A stretch of 64,000 bases of DNA from Actinoplanes siamensis (lineage in GTDB: Bacteria > Actinomycetota > Actinomycetes > Mycobacteriales > Micromonosporaceae), in contig NZ_BOMW01000002.1 in the NCBI RefSeq assembly GCF_016862395.1, positions 62,001 through 126,000 of the forward strand, given 5' to 3'. Under the pieces are notes generated by a model. It saw only the letters and a program-made list of their open reading frames with translations, did no database searches and was not told the origin of the DNA. Below, piece by piece: positions 34,221-43,298 of the stretch. Both the position numbers and the translations under genes were made by a program. How positions within the stretch are numbered: the first letter of the stretch is position 1; each line of letters starts with the position of its first letter.

Positions 34221-35159
34221 TCACGTCGTGAATCGTGACGCTGCACGGCGGCGCCGGTCGACTTCCACAGTGAAGACGTCAGGTCTGCTGTAGTGGCCGG
34301 TCGGGTCCATGGTGAGGCGCTCGGCACGTACCTCCGCGAGGTCGATGTCGGCGACGATCAATGTCTCTTCGCCTGCCAGTGGTTCCACCAGCCACCTGCC
34401 GTCCGGTGCGGCCAGCGCGGAGCCGCCGCGGCAGTATTCCGTGACCCCGGCCTCCTCCAGCGCGGACCGCAACGGGAAGTCGGCGGGGATGTCGTCCAGC
34501 CCGAGCAGGCCGTTGGCAGCGAGGGAGAACACCCGCCCCTCCCGCGCCACGAAGCGGGTGATGTCGGCGGTGTTGCGCGGGTTCCCGGGCCACACGCTCA
34601 CGTGCAGTTCCTCGCCCTGGGAGTAGAGCGCATGACGGGCCTGCGGCATCCAGTTCTCCCAGCAGTTGAGGCCGCCCACCCGGGCGCCGCCCGTCTGGTG
34701 GACCCGGAGCCCGTTGCCGTCGCCGATCCCCCACACCAGCCGCTCCTCGTGGGTCGGCATGAGCTTACGGTGAGCGGTGACAATGCCGGCGTGCGGATCG
34801 ATCGCGACCAGGGTGCAGAACACCGTGCCACGGCCGACCGCGACGTCACGCTCGATGGTGCCCAGGTAGACGAAGACGCCGAGGTCACGTGCGGCTTCGG
34901 TGACCAGCGTGAGTTCGGGGCCGGTGAGCTCAACCGCTGCTTCGAGGTAAGCCGCGTAGGCGCGTTTCTGCGTCGCGTCATCGAATCGCGCACCGCCGGT
35001 GTGCTCCAGCCAGGCCGGGTAACCCGACAGAAATGCCTCCGGGAACGCCACCAACTCCACCTGCCGGGCAGCCGCCTGCTCGAGCAAGGCGACGACCTTC
35101 TTCGTCGTGGCCGCCGGATCCAGCCAGCACGGCCGGGCCTGTGCCGCAGCGATGCGCAT
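34221..35159 (-). CDS. Nitrilase / carbon-nitrogen hydrolase
   Basis: A 312-residue enzyme of the nitrilase superfamily. The catalytic triad is Glu41 (FPEAFLSGYP), Lys132 (HRKLMPTHEER) and Cys166 (GGLNCWENWMP). The FLSGYP and NCWENWMP contexts fit branch-1 nitrilases, which convert nitriles to acids and ammonia, rather than amidases. Start ATG 35159 with GGGGAGG. Its 3' end abuts the transposase remnant but the reading frame is complete. Substrate unknown. Confidence 0.92.
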   Translation of the reverse strand: MRIAAAQARPCWLDPAATTKKVVALLEQAAARQVELVAFPEAFLSGYPAWLEHTGGARFDDATQKRAYAAYLEAAVELTGPELTLVTEAARDLGVFVYLGTIERDVAVGRGTVFCTLVAIDPHAGIVTAHRKLMPTHEERLVWGIGDGNGLRVHQTGGARVGGLNCWENWMPQARHALYSQGEELHVSVWPGNPRNTADITRFVAREGRVFSLAANGLLGLDDIPADFPLRSALEEAGVTEYCRGGSALAAPDGRWLVEPLAGEETLIVADIDLAEVRAERLTMDPTGHYSRPDVFTVEVDRRRRAASRFTT

Positions 35160-35281
35160 CTGTTCGCCTCCCCGAAATCGCCTGTGCACAGACTCGGCGC
35201 TGACAAACCAAGGCGCCAGCGGCATCCGGGCCGTTGAGCGCAAGGAACCGGCCATCCCCGGGGCCTGGCGCCCACCGTCCC

Positions 35282-35287
35282 TAGGAT
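35282..35287 (+). promoter_or_regulatory. -10 element of the membrane gene at 35294
   Basis: TAGGAT, six bases before the GTG at 35294; leaderless geometry. Confidence 0.55.
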
Positions 35288-35293
35288 GCGGCG

Positions 35294-36085
35294 GTGACGT
35301 TGATGCTCAAGTTGCTGTTGGCTCCGGCATTGGTGGTGGCGGCCTCCCTGACCGGTCGGCGGTGGGGCCAGCGCGTCTCGGGCATGCTCGTGGCCCTGCC
35401 GATCGTGGCCGGGCCGATCCTGCTGATCACCTGCCTGGAGCAGGGAGCCGCATTCGGGGCCCGCGCGGCCGGTGCGGCGCTGTTGGGCCTGGTGACGCTG
35501 GCCTGGTTCGCGCTGGTGTTCGCGTGGTTGTCGCGGTGGTTCGGCTGGATGCCGACCTTGCTGATCTCCTGGGTGTCCTGCCTGCTGCTGGATCTCGTGC
35601 TCGCCCGGATTTCGCTTCCGCCGGGGTGGGGTCTTCTCCTGGTGATCGCCGTGGCGGGGGTCGCGACCAGGCTGCTGCCGGCCGGCATGCCCGCTGACGC
35701 GGTCCGGCCCGCCTGGCCGTGGTGGGACCTGCCCGCCCGGGCTGCGGCGACTGCCGTGCTGGTGTGGGCCGTCACCACCGCGGCCGCCGCTGCCGGACCT
35801 GGCCTGACCGGCGTGCTGGCGCCGTTCCCCATCGCGACCAGTGTCGTCGTCGCGTTCGCGCTGGCCCAACTCGGTCATCCGGGCGCGGTCCAGGTGGCGA
35901 ACGGTATCCCCGGCGGTCTGCTCGGCTTCTCGGTCTTCTGTTTCCTGGTGGCCACGCTGGTCGTGCCACTCGGCATCGGCGCCGCGTTCGGCATCGCCCT
36001 GACCATCACACTGATCGTTCAGCTGGCGTGGCGGGCGATCACCACACGCCGTCCGCGATCCGAGTACGCCACCGGCACCCGCTGA
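35294..36085 (+). CDS. Polytopic membrane protein
   Basis: A 263-residue protein with about eight hydrophobic segments and almost no soluble part. Short Gly/Pro-rich loops (LPIVAGPILLITCLEQGAAF, APFPIATSVVVAFALAQLGHPGAVQVANGIPGG) recur once in each half, suggesting an internal duplication as in small transporters. The family is not certain; it could be related to uncharacterised actinobacterial permeases. Leaderless GTG start. Confidence 0.8.
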   Translation: MTLMLKLLLAPALVVAASLTGRRWGQRVSGMLVALPIVAGPILLITCLEQGAAFGARAAGAALLGLVTLAWFALVFAWLSRWFGWMPTLLISWVSCLLLDLVLARISLPPGWGLLLVIAVAGVATRLLPAGMPADAVRPAWPWWDLPARAAATAVLVWAVTTAAAAAGPGLTGVLAPFPIATSVVVAFALAQLGHPGAVQVANGIPGGLLGFSVFCFLVATLVVPLGIGAAFGIALTITLIVQLAWRAITTRRPRSEYATGTR

Positions 36086-36180
36086 AGGAGATCATCAACG
36101 GCGACCTCATACCGGCGGTCACCATCGTGGACGAGCGGTTCCTGCTGCCGCTGACAGGTGCCAACTAGTGTCCTGAGTCG
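36086..36180. other. Short decayed interval before the IS630 remnant
   Basis: A plus-strand frame without a start reads IINGDLIPAVTIVDERFLLPLTG and stops at 36166. It may be the end of a broken gene. CTAGTGTCCTGAGTCGTTAA at 36165-36184 looks like a terminal repeat end of an IS630-type element. Confidence 0.35.
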
Positions 36181-36339
36181 TTAATTCGCCTGCAGTCGGA
36201 TGCCCTTCTCCGGTGCGGTGCCCGAGCGGTGTACGCCACGGCGGATGAGTTTGATCATGATCTCGGCGAAGAAGCGTTCGACCAGATTGAGCCAGCTTGC
36301 CCCGGTCAGGGGGAAATGCAGGTGGGGGATGCGCGGCCA
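36181..36339 (-). pseudogene. IS630-family transposase, C-terminal remnant
   Basis: The minus strand reads PHLHFPLTGASWLNLVERFFAEIMIK and RRGVHRSGTAPEKGIRLQAN before TAA at 36181. ASWLNLVERFFAEI is the conserved C-terminal block (carrying the last catalytic Glu) of IS630/Tc1-type DDE transposases. The N-terminal two thirds are missing. Confidence 0.75.
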
Positions 36340-36488
36340 TCTTCACGAAAAGTGCTGTCAATGCCAACTCGCTCGAAGGCCTTCAGCCGAAGCAGGCGCC
36401 CACTCCTCTGCGGTCCTGGCCGATCTTGCACTCGCTATCGAGGGTTTCGAGGCGCCGCCGGAGCGACTGCCCGGCAAGGCGTGGTCGG
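36340..36488. other. No gene seen
   Basis: No supported feature between the IS630 remnant and the histidine kinase stop. It is probably residue of the same insertion. Confidence 0.4.
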
Positions 36489-37503
36489 TCAGGCGGCCGG
36501 CAGACGGACCTCGAAGCGGCAGCCCCCGGCGATGTTCCCGGCCTGGACCCGGCCACCGTGCGCCTCGACCAGCCCGCGCACGATGGCCAGGCCCAGGCCG
36601 CCACCGCCGCTGCCGGAGCCGTCGGCGCCGGCCGGGGTACGGGCCCGGGTGCCGCGGAAGGCCACGTCGAAGACGCGGGGCAGGTCCTCCTCCGGGATGC
36701 CGCCGCAGCTGTCGGACACCGTGAGCCACACCTCCCGGGTGTCCCGGCCGGCCTCGACGTGCACCGTGCCGTTCGGCGGCGTGTAGCGCACCGAGTTGGT
36801 CAGCAGGTTGCTGACGATGCGGTTCAGCTCGGCGGCTCCTCCGGAGACGGCAGGCCAGCTCTCGCCGGTGGCCACCACCCGGATGCCCCGGCCGGCGGCG
36901 AGCGGGGTGACCGCCGCCACCGCGTCGGAGACCACGTCGGCCAGCGGCAGGACCGTCGGGGTCAGGCGCAGCGCGCCGGCGTGGATGCGGGACAGCTCGA
37001 ACAGGTCGTCGACCAGGCCGCTCATCCGGTCGGTCTCGGCGGCGATGCGGCTGTGGTACTCCGCGACGGTGGCCGGATCGGCGACCACGCCGTCCTGCAG
37101 CGCCTCGGTCATCGCGCGCAGGCCGGCGAGCGGGGTGCGCAGGTCGTGCGACACCCAGGCGACCAGGTCCCGGCGGCCGGCCTCCATCCGGCGCTCCTGG
37201 TCGCGGGCCTCGGCGGCCCACATCGCGGCGGCGGCCAGCCGCCGCCCGAACACCGTGCCCAGGATCAGGCTGACCAGGGCCGACGCGGCGATGGTGACCA
37301 TCACGACCTGCAGGTCGTGCGGGGACAGGAACATCGCCTGGGCGACCGTGGTGACACCGGCCACCACGGCGGTCACGGTCATCGCCAGCAGCACGCAGAC
37401 GTGCACGGTGATCGACCGGCCGCGCAGCAGCCGCAGCAGGCCCGCCCCGCACAGGCCGACGACGGTGCCGGCGGCCAGCGAGCAGAGCCCGATCAGCAGG
37501 ATG

Positions 37504-37511
<8 letters not shown>
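36489..37511 (-). CDS. Membrane sensor histidine kinase
   Basis: A 340-residue kinase with three N-terminal membrane spans (about 3-28, 35-58, 68-88), a short linker, HisKA with His122 ([12 protein letters not shown]) and an ATPase domain with [32 protein letters not shown] and [18 protein letters not shown]. It has almost no extracellular sensor, so it probably senses in the membrane. It is second in an operon; its ATG lies inside the end of the response-regulator gene (8-base overlap). Confidence 0.93.
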
Positions 37512-38199
<688 letters not shown>

Positions 38200-38205
38200 C
38201 CGCGC

Positions 38206-38211
38206 ATGCTA
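38206..38211 (-). promoter_or_regulatory. -10 element of the two-component operon
   Basis: TAGCAT on the minus strand, six bases before the GTG at 38199; it overlaps the stop of the preceding gene. Confidence 0.5.
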
Positions 38212-38616
38212 CCGAGGGCCCCTGGCCCGGAACCTTTCGATTCCCTTACGGCAGGCGAGGACGGTCCCGGTGGTCACTATCAAGATCAGGAGCAGATTGC
38301 GGCCGTACGACCGGGGCAGCACCGTGGGATTGTCGGCGATCCGCCCGAAGCCCAGCACCAGCGGCAGCGCGACCACCACCACGGCGAGCCCGGTGATCGC
38401 CGCGATCCGGGCGGCCGGCTGCCGGCCCGGTCGGACCAGCCGGCGCAGCAGCCTCCCGGCGCCCACGACCAGCGGCAGGAACACCGCGTCGTGCAGCACC
38501 AGCAGCGCGATCCCGAACAGCGCCACCCCGGCCACGTCCACCTCGCCGTCGACCAGGGCGCCGCAGACGCCGTACCCCATGATCAACAATCCCGCGCCGA
38601 TCAGCGCACGTCTCAC
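38209..38616 (-). CDS. Small membrane protein coupled to the oxidoreductase
   Basis: A 135-residue protein with four hydrophobic segments (about 5-22, 25-50, 68-88, 103-120) and no recognised domain. The GTG at 38616 overlaps the oxidoreductase stop as GTGA, which favours it over an ATG at 38649. Co-occurrence suggests a membrane partner of the upstream enzyme. Confidence 0.75.
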   Translation of the reverse strand: MRRALIGAGLLIMGYGVCGALVDGEVDVAGVALFGIALLVLHDAVFLPLVVGAGRLLRRLVRPGRQPAARIAAITGLAVVVVALPLVLGFGRIADNPTVLPRSYGRNLLLILIVTTGTVLACRKGIERFRARGPR

Positions 38617-40010
38617 GAGGCCCTCCGTACCGCGATCGTCCTGATCCATTTGGTCTGCTGGACCCCGGGCCGGTTCGGGGCGATCAGCCGGGCCGGGTAG
38701 CCGTGGTCCAGGGCCAGCGGCTCACCGCCGAGCCGCAACGCGACAAGGGTCCGCTCGTCGGCCGGGTTTCCGACCTTCGACGTCCGATGACGACCACCGG
38801 CTTGCAGCGACCGCACCTCGGCCGTGCACTCCCCCGGGTCGGCGTCGATCAAGCGCAGGAGATCCATCAGCCGTACGCCGGTCCAGGTCCCCACCGAGCT
38901 CCAGCCCTCCACACAGGCGATCGGCAGCACTGTCGTGTGCTGCGGCAGCGCCGCGAGGTCGGCGAGGCTCAGCTCGACGGTGCGGCCCAGGCCGGTGACG
39001 GTGAGCCGGTAGCCGGGGTCGAGCGCGGCGGCGCGCACCCCGGCCGCCGCGGCGGTCCGGTTCACCGGCAGTCCCTGCGGGCCGGTCCCGGGGCGGCGCG
39101 GCGCCAGCAGGGAGACCGGGGAGAGGAACCGCACGGTCTGCCCGAGCGTGGCCACCGTGATCACCCCGGCGGCCAGGCTCACGGCCAGCAGGAGCTCCCG
39201 GCGGCCCGCGGCGGCTTCGCGTCCGCCCGGCGTCCCGGAGCGGTCCGGCGCGGCATCGCCGCCGGCCGGCGTCTCCGATCTCCCCGCGGCACTCCGGGTG
39301 GCGTCCCCGCTTTCCGGCGTCCCGGCCCGGCCCGTGGCGGCCCGGCCGCGCAGGGCCTCCCGGATCACCGGCAGCTGCACCCCGACGTGGCTGGTCAGCG
39401 CGCCGGCGGCCAGCCAGGCGACCCAGTAGTGGGCGTTCGTGAAGAAGAACGGCATCGGGCCGTACCAGTGTGCGATGTTCAGCATCCCGCTGACCAGCTG
39501 GAACAGGGCCGCGCCGACAAGCGCCGCGACCGACAGCCGGGCGGCGGCGTGCGCCGGGTCGCGCACCGGCGGCCAGGTGAACAGGCGCGGATACACCGAC
39601 CAGAGCTTCACGCCGAGCAGCGGGACCGCGGCCAGCCCGGTCGCCACGTGCAGGCCCTGGGTGACGCGGTAGAGGCCGGCCGGGCGCTCCGGGAGCGGCA
39701 GCCACCCGGCAGGATGCTGGAGCAGGTGGCTGTACAGCCCGGTCAGGAAGCAGATCCCGAAGGCGACGCCGAGCGCGACGCCGAGCTGGCTGGTCAGTCG
39801 TGTGGAGCGCAGCGGCGAGCCGGAGCCACCGGACGGCGACGAACCGGAGCCATCCGCGCCCGGCGGCGCGACGAGGCCGCCGGCACGCGGTGCCGGATCG
39901 AAGGCGCCGGCGCGCAGCGGGCCGCGCCGCAGGCGCTCCGGTGGTGGCGGCAGCGGCCGGGTCAGCCAGGTCAGGACGCGCCTCGCGCGGCTGTCAGGGT
40001 GCCGAACCAT
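38613..40010 (-). CDS. Membrane-bound molybdopterin (sulfite-oxidase-like) oxidoreductase
   Basis: A 465-residue protein. The N-terminal half has about four membrane spans with His residues (YSHLLQHP, GLHVATGL, NIAHWYGPMPFF, LTSHVGVQLP) like cytochrome b561/NapC-type haem membrane domains. After a low-complexity linker (about 225-270) and a further span comes a sulfite-oxidase-fold molybdopterin domain: LPIACVEGWSSVGTWTGVRLMDLL (molybdenum-ligand Cys), then GEPLALDHGYPARLIAPNRPGVQQTKWIRTI. Probably transfers electrons at the membrane; the substrate is unknown. Overlaps the upstream methyltransferase gene by 40 bases. Confidence 0.88.
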   Translation of the reverse strand: MVRHPDSRARRVLTWLTRPLPPPPERLRRGPLRAGAFDPAPRAGGLVAPPGADGSGSSPSGGSGSPLRSTRLTSQLGVALGVAFGICFLTGLYSHLLQHPAGWLPLPERPAGLYRVTQGLHVATGLAAVPLLGVKLWSVYPRLFTWPPVRDPAHAAARLSVAALVGAALFQLVSGMLNIAHWYGPMPFFFTNAHYWVAWLAAGALTSHVGVQLPVIREALRGRAATGRAGTPESGDATRSAAGRSETPAGGDAAPDRSGTPGGREAAAGRRELLLAVSLAAGVITVATLGQTVRFLSPVSLLAPRRPGTGPQGLPVNRTAAAAGVRAAALDPGYRLTVTGLGRTVELSLADLAALPQHTTVLPIACVEGWSSVGTWTGVRLMDLLRLIDADPGECTAEVRSLQAGGRHRTSKVGNPADERTLVALRLGGEPLALDHGYPARLIAPNRPGVQQTKWIRTIAVRRAS

Positions 40011-40693
40011 CGTCCCTCCTCGGTCCAGGTCTCGATCACGTCCAGGGCGCTGGACCGGGCCAGCGCCTCCAGGTCGTCGGCGGCCACCTGTGCCCAGCGC
40101 AGCGGCGCGCCCGGACCGGCGCCGCCGGGGACCGGACCTGCCGCGCCGGGATCGGGCGTGTGCAGCGTGGCCGGGCCGGCCCAACTGCCCGCGCCGGGTG
40201 GGGACAGTTCGGCGTGGACGCGGCCGTCCGGGGTGAGCAGTTCCCGGCAGCGCCGCAGCAGGGCGACCGGGTCGCCGCCGATGCCGACGTTGCCGTCGGC
40301 GAGCAGCACGTGCTCCCACCGGCCGCGGCCGGGCAGCGGCCGGAACACGTCGCGGCGCAGGGCGGTCGCGCCGCGGGCCTGGGCCAGGCGTACCGCGGCC
40401 GCGCTGACGTCGATGCCGAGCGCGGTCCGGCCGCGCCGCAGCAGCGCCTCGGTGAGGCGGCCCGGTCCGCAGCCGACGTCGAGCGTCGCCCCGGTGCAGC
40501 GGTCGAGCAGGCCGGAGTCGCCGGGCCGGTGGCCGGCGCACCAGTCGGCGGCGTCGGCGTGGTGCTCACGGCCGTTGGCGTCACGCAGGATCAGCGGGCT
40601 CCGGGCGCCCGCCGACGCGCGGTACAGCGCCCGGTCGAAGGCGTCGAGAGCGGCCCGGTCGCCGGGCGGGCAGACGACGGTGGGCGCGCTCAT
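39971..40693 (-). CDS. Class I SAM-dependent methyltransferase
   Basis: A 240-residue methyltransferase: motif I ATLDVGCGPGRLTEALL, LGIDVSAAAVRLA, WEHVLLADGNVGIGGDPVALLRRCRELLTPDGRVHAEL. The DGNVGIGGDP segment is characteristic of the methyltransferases that sit beside TIGR04282 and GT2 genes in actinomycetes, where they may modify a glycan or lipid. ATGA overlap with the upstream gene. Confidence 0.85.
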   Translation of the reverse strand: MSAPTVVCPPGDRAALDAFDRALYRASAGARSPLILRDANGREHHADAADWCAGHRPGDSGLLDRCTGATLDVGCGPGRLTEALLRRGRTALGIDVSAAAVRLAQARGATALRRDVFRPLPGRGRWEHVLLADGNVGIGGDPVALLRRCRELLTPDGRVHAELSPPGAGSWAGPATLHTPDPGAAGPVPGGAGPGAPLRWAQVAADDLEALARSSALDVIETWTEEGRWFGTLTAARGAS

Positions 40694-41472
40694 GCCCGGC
40701 CCCCGGCCGCGCCGGCCTGCGCGACGTCGGCACGGCCGGGGGCCGCTGCCGGTCTCGTGACGGCGGCGCCGGCGGCCCCCGTCGGCCGGGCCACGCAAGC
40801 GCCGCCGATCGTGCGGGCGACGATTGCGGGGAACCGCCGGCCGGGCTCGCACAGCGCGGCCACCGCTACCGCGTCGGCTGCCGTGTCGACGTCGCGCAGG
40901 CCGGGCAGCGACGCCGGGTGGACACCGCGCCCGTGCAGGGCGGCGAGCGTCAGTGCCCCGGTGCCGGCCGTGGACATCGGCACCTCCGACAGCACCGCCG
41001 CGGCGTCCGGGTCGCCCAGTCCCAGCGCCCACCAGCCGCCGTCCTCGGCCGGGCCGAGCACCGCGCCGTGCTCACGCAGCGACACCGCCGCGCGCCGCAG
41101 CAGCCCGGCGTCCACCTGCGGGGTGTCCATGCCGATCAGCAGGCTGGGCAGGCCTGGGCGGGCGGTGTCGGCGAACGCGTTCGCCAGGCGCTCCCCCAGC
41201 CCGTCGCCCCGCTGCGGCACTCGCTCCCAGCCGCCGGGCACCGGATACCGGCCGTCGAGCACGAGGATCCGCCGTACCACCGCAAGCTCTTCAGCGATGC
41301 CGAGGGTGTCCTGCAGCGCGGCCGCCGCGATCTGCGCCGCCTCAGCCGGCGTGCACGGCGGGCAGAGGCGCGTCTTCACCCGGCCCGGCAGCGGGGCCTT
41401 GGCCATCACCAGCAGCTGGACCATCGGGTCGGCGCCGCCCGCACGCCCGCCGTTCGCCAGTGGCTGGATCAT
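40690..41472 (-). CDS. TIGR04282-family (DUF2064) transferase
   Basis: A 260-residue protein: VMAKAPLPGRVKTRLCPPCTPAEAAQIAAAALQDTL, RGDGLGERLANAF, LLIGMDTPQV and GPAEDGGWWALGL are the conserved blocks of the TIGR04282 (rSAM/selenodomain-associated transferase 1) family, which has a nucleotidyltransferase-like GT-A fold. The last 40 residues are low-complexity Ala/Gly/Pro. ATGA overlaps at both ends place it in one operon with the GT2 and methyltransferase genes. Confidence 0.9.
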   Translation of the reverse strand: MIQPLANGGRAGGADPMVQLLVMAKAPLPGRVKTRLCPPCTPAEAAQIAAAALQDTLGIAEELAVVRRILVLDGRYPVPGGWERVPQRGDGLGERLANAFADTARPGLPSLLIGMDTPQVDAGLLRRAAVSLREHGAVLGPAEDGGWWALGLGDPDAAAVLSEVPMSTAGTGALTLAALHGRGVHPASLPGLRDVDTAADAVAVAALCEPGRRFPAIVARTIGGACVARPTGAAGAAVTRPAAAPGRADVAQAGAAGGRA

Positions 41473-42128
41473 CGGGCCAGCACCGCCCGCATGTCCGCGA
41501 CGGCGCGCAGCGTGCCGCGGACCGTGCCGGTCACCTTGGACCTCGTCCCCGCGGCTCTCGGGTGGTAGGCGACGTCCAGTTCGGCGATCCGCCAACCGTC
41601 GCGGGCCGCGGCCAGCAGCAGCTCCAGCGGGTAGCCGAACCGGCGGTCGCGCAGCCCGAGCCCGAGCAGCGCGTCCCGCCGGGCGGCCCGCATCGGCGCG
41701 ATGTCGTGCACCGCGACGCCGGTGTCCCGGCGGATCCTGCGGGCCAGCACCGCGTTGCCGAGGCGGGCGTGCAGCGGCCAGGCGCGTGCCTCGGTCGGCC
41801 GGCGCCGCCCGCAGGTCAGGTCCGCCTCGCCGGCGAGCACCGGCTCGGCGAGGCGGGGCAGGTCGGCCGGGTCGAACGAGCCGTCGGCGTCCATCACGCA
41901 CACCACGCCGCCGGCCGGATCCGCGGCCAGCAGGCCGGCGTGCACCGCGGCGCCGTAGCCGCGCTCGGGCACGACGACCACCCGGGCGCCGTGCGATCGG
42001 GCGATCTCCGGTGAGCCGTCGGCCGAGCCGTTGTCGGCGACGATCGCCCGGAAGCCGTCCGGCATCCGCCGCAACAGGTCCGGCAACGCCGCGGCCTCGT
42101 TCAGGCAGGGCAACACCACATCGGTCAT
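41469..42128 (-). CDS. GT2-family glycosyltransferase
   Basis: A 219-residue GT-A enzyme: VVLPCLNEAAALPDLLRRMP, AIVADNGSADGSPEIA, GYGAAVHAGLLAA, VCVMDADGSFDP (DxD metal site), DIAPMRAARRDALLGLGL. No membrane spans. Similar to dolichol-phosphate-sugar synthase-like transferases that load a sugar on a lipid carrier. It is first in the operon; TAACTT seven bases before the ATG at 42128 sets a leaderless start. Divergent from the epimerase gene. Confidence 0.92.
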   Translation of the reverse strand: MTDVVLPCLNEAAALPDLLRRMPDGFRAIVADNGSADGSPEIARSHGARVVVVPERGYGAAVHAGLLAADPAGGVVCVMDADGSFDPADLPRLAEPVLAGEADLTCGRRRPTEARAWPLHARLGNAVLARRIRRDTGVAVHDIAPMRAARRDALLGLGLRDRRFGYPLELLLAAARDGWRIAELDVAYHPRAAGTRSKVTGTVRGTLRAVADMRAVLAR

Positions 42129-42135
42129 GAACGGC

Positions 42136-42141
42136 AAGTTA
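42136..42141 (-). promoter_or_regulatory. -10 element of the glycosyltransferase operon
   Basis: TAACTT on the minus strand, seven bases before the ATG at 42128. Confidence 0.5.
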
Positions 42142-42247
42142 GTGCTGGTCAGTCGGGCCGGATCTTACGAAGTACGAACGTCGCCGGCAGTTCTTACGAA
42201 CCGCTGACGGATCGGGCGTGATCGCTGTCCGGGCGCTCCGGTGGCCC

Positions 42248-42253
42248 TAGCGT
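42248..42253 (+). promoter_or_regulatory. -10 element of the epimerase gene
   Basis: TAGCGT, seven bases before the GTG at 42261. Confidence 0.5.
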
Positions 42254-42260
42254 CGCCGGC

Positions 42261-43298
42261 GTGACACATCTGCTCGTGACCGGCGGCGCCGGGTTCATCG
42301 GCTCGCACATCACCGCCGCGCTGCTGGCGGCGAACCATGACGTGTCCGTTCTGGACTGCGTCCATCCGGCGGCGCACGTCCGCCCGGTGCAGGTGCCCAC
42401 GGGGGTGCGCCTGCACCGGGCGGACGTGCGCGACCCGGACGCGGTCCGCGCGGCGCTGCGGGGCGTCGACGCGGTGCTGCACCAGGCGGCGCTGGTCGGG
42501 CTCGGCGCCGGGCCGGGCGACCTGCCGGAGTACGTCGGCTGCAACGACCTGGGCACCGCTGTGCTGCTCGCGGCGATGTCCGAGGCCGGGGTGAAGCGGC
42601 TGGTGCTGGCCAGTTCGATGGTGGTGTACGGGGAGGGCGCGTACCGCTGCGACCGGCACGGCCCGGTGCGCCCCGCCCCGCGCGCGGCCCGCGACCTGCA
42701 GGCCGGCCACTTCGAACCGTCCTGCCCGGACTGCGGACAGCCGCTGGCCACCGGGCTCGTCGCGGAGGACGCGCCGCTCGATCCGCGCAGCGGGTACGCG
42801 GCGACCAAGGTCGCGCAGGAGCATCTGGCAGCGATCTGGGCGCGGGAGTGCGGCGCCGCCGTGGCGGCGCTGCGCTACCACAACGTGTACGGGCCGGGCA
42901 TGCCCCGGGACACCCCGTACAGCGGCGTCGCGGCGATCTTCCGGTCCGCGCTGGCCGGCGGCCGGGCGCCGCAGGTGTACGAGGACGGCCGCCAGCGCCG
43001 CGACTTCGTGCACGTCACGGACGTCGCGGCGGCCAACGTGGCGGCGCTCGCGGCACGGCCCGGGTTCCGCGCCTACAACGTCGCCTCCGGCCGACCCATC
43101 ACGATCGGCGAGGTGGCCGAGACGCTGGCCGGCGCGGTCGACGGCGCGCCCCCGGTGGTGACCGGCCGGTTCCGGCTCGGCGACGTGCGGCACGTGGTGG
43201 CCTCGCCCGGCCGTGCCGAGCGGGAACTGGGCTTCCGGGCCGCGGTGTCACCGGCCGACGGGTTGCGGGAGTTCGCGTGCGCCCCACTGCGCGGCTGA
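42261..43298 (+). CDS. NAD-dependent epimerase, dTDP-L-rhamnose 4-epimerase-like
   Basis: A 345-residue extended SDR: NAD motif TGGAGFIGSH (7-16), catalytic Ser in LASSMVVYGEG and the Tyr-x3-Lys in SGYAATKVAQEHL. Between them lies a Cys-rich insertion (YRCDRHGPVRP...FEPSCPDCGQP) with a zinc-ribbon-like Cys/His pattern, which I associate with dTDP-L-rhamnose 4-epimerase-type enzymes that make a nucleotide 6-deoxysugar. With the adjacent glycosyltransferases it probably supplies a sugar for an envelope glycan. Leaderless GTG start. Confidence 0.85.
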   Translation: MTHLLVTGGAGFIGSHITAALLAANHDVSVLDCVHPAAHVRPVQVPTGVRLHRADVRDPDAVRAALRGVDAVLHQAALVGLGAGPGDLPEYVGCNDLGTAVLLAAMSEAGVKRLVLASSMVVYGEGAYRCDRHGPVRPAPRAARDLQAGHFEPSCPDCGQPLATGLVAEDAPLDPRSGYAATKVAQEHLAAIWARECGAAVAALRYHNVYGPGMPRDTPYSGVAAIFRSALAGGRAPQVYEDGRQRRDFVHVTDVAAANVAALAARPGFRAYNVASGRPITIGEVAETLAGAVDGAPPVVTGRFRLGDVRHVVASPGRAERELGFRAAVSPADGLREFACAPLRG

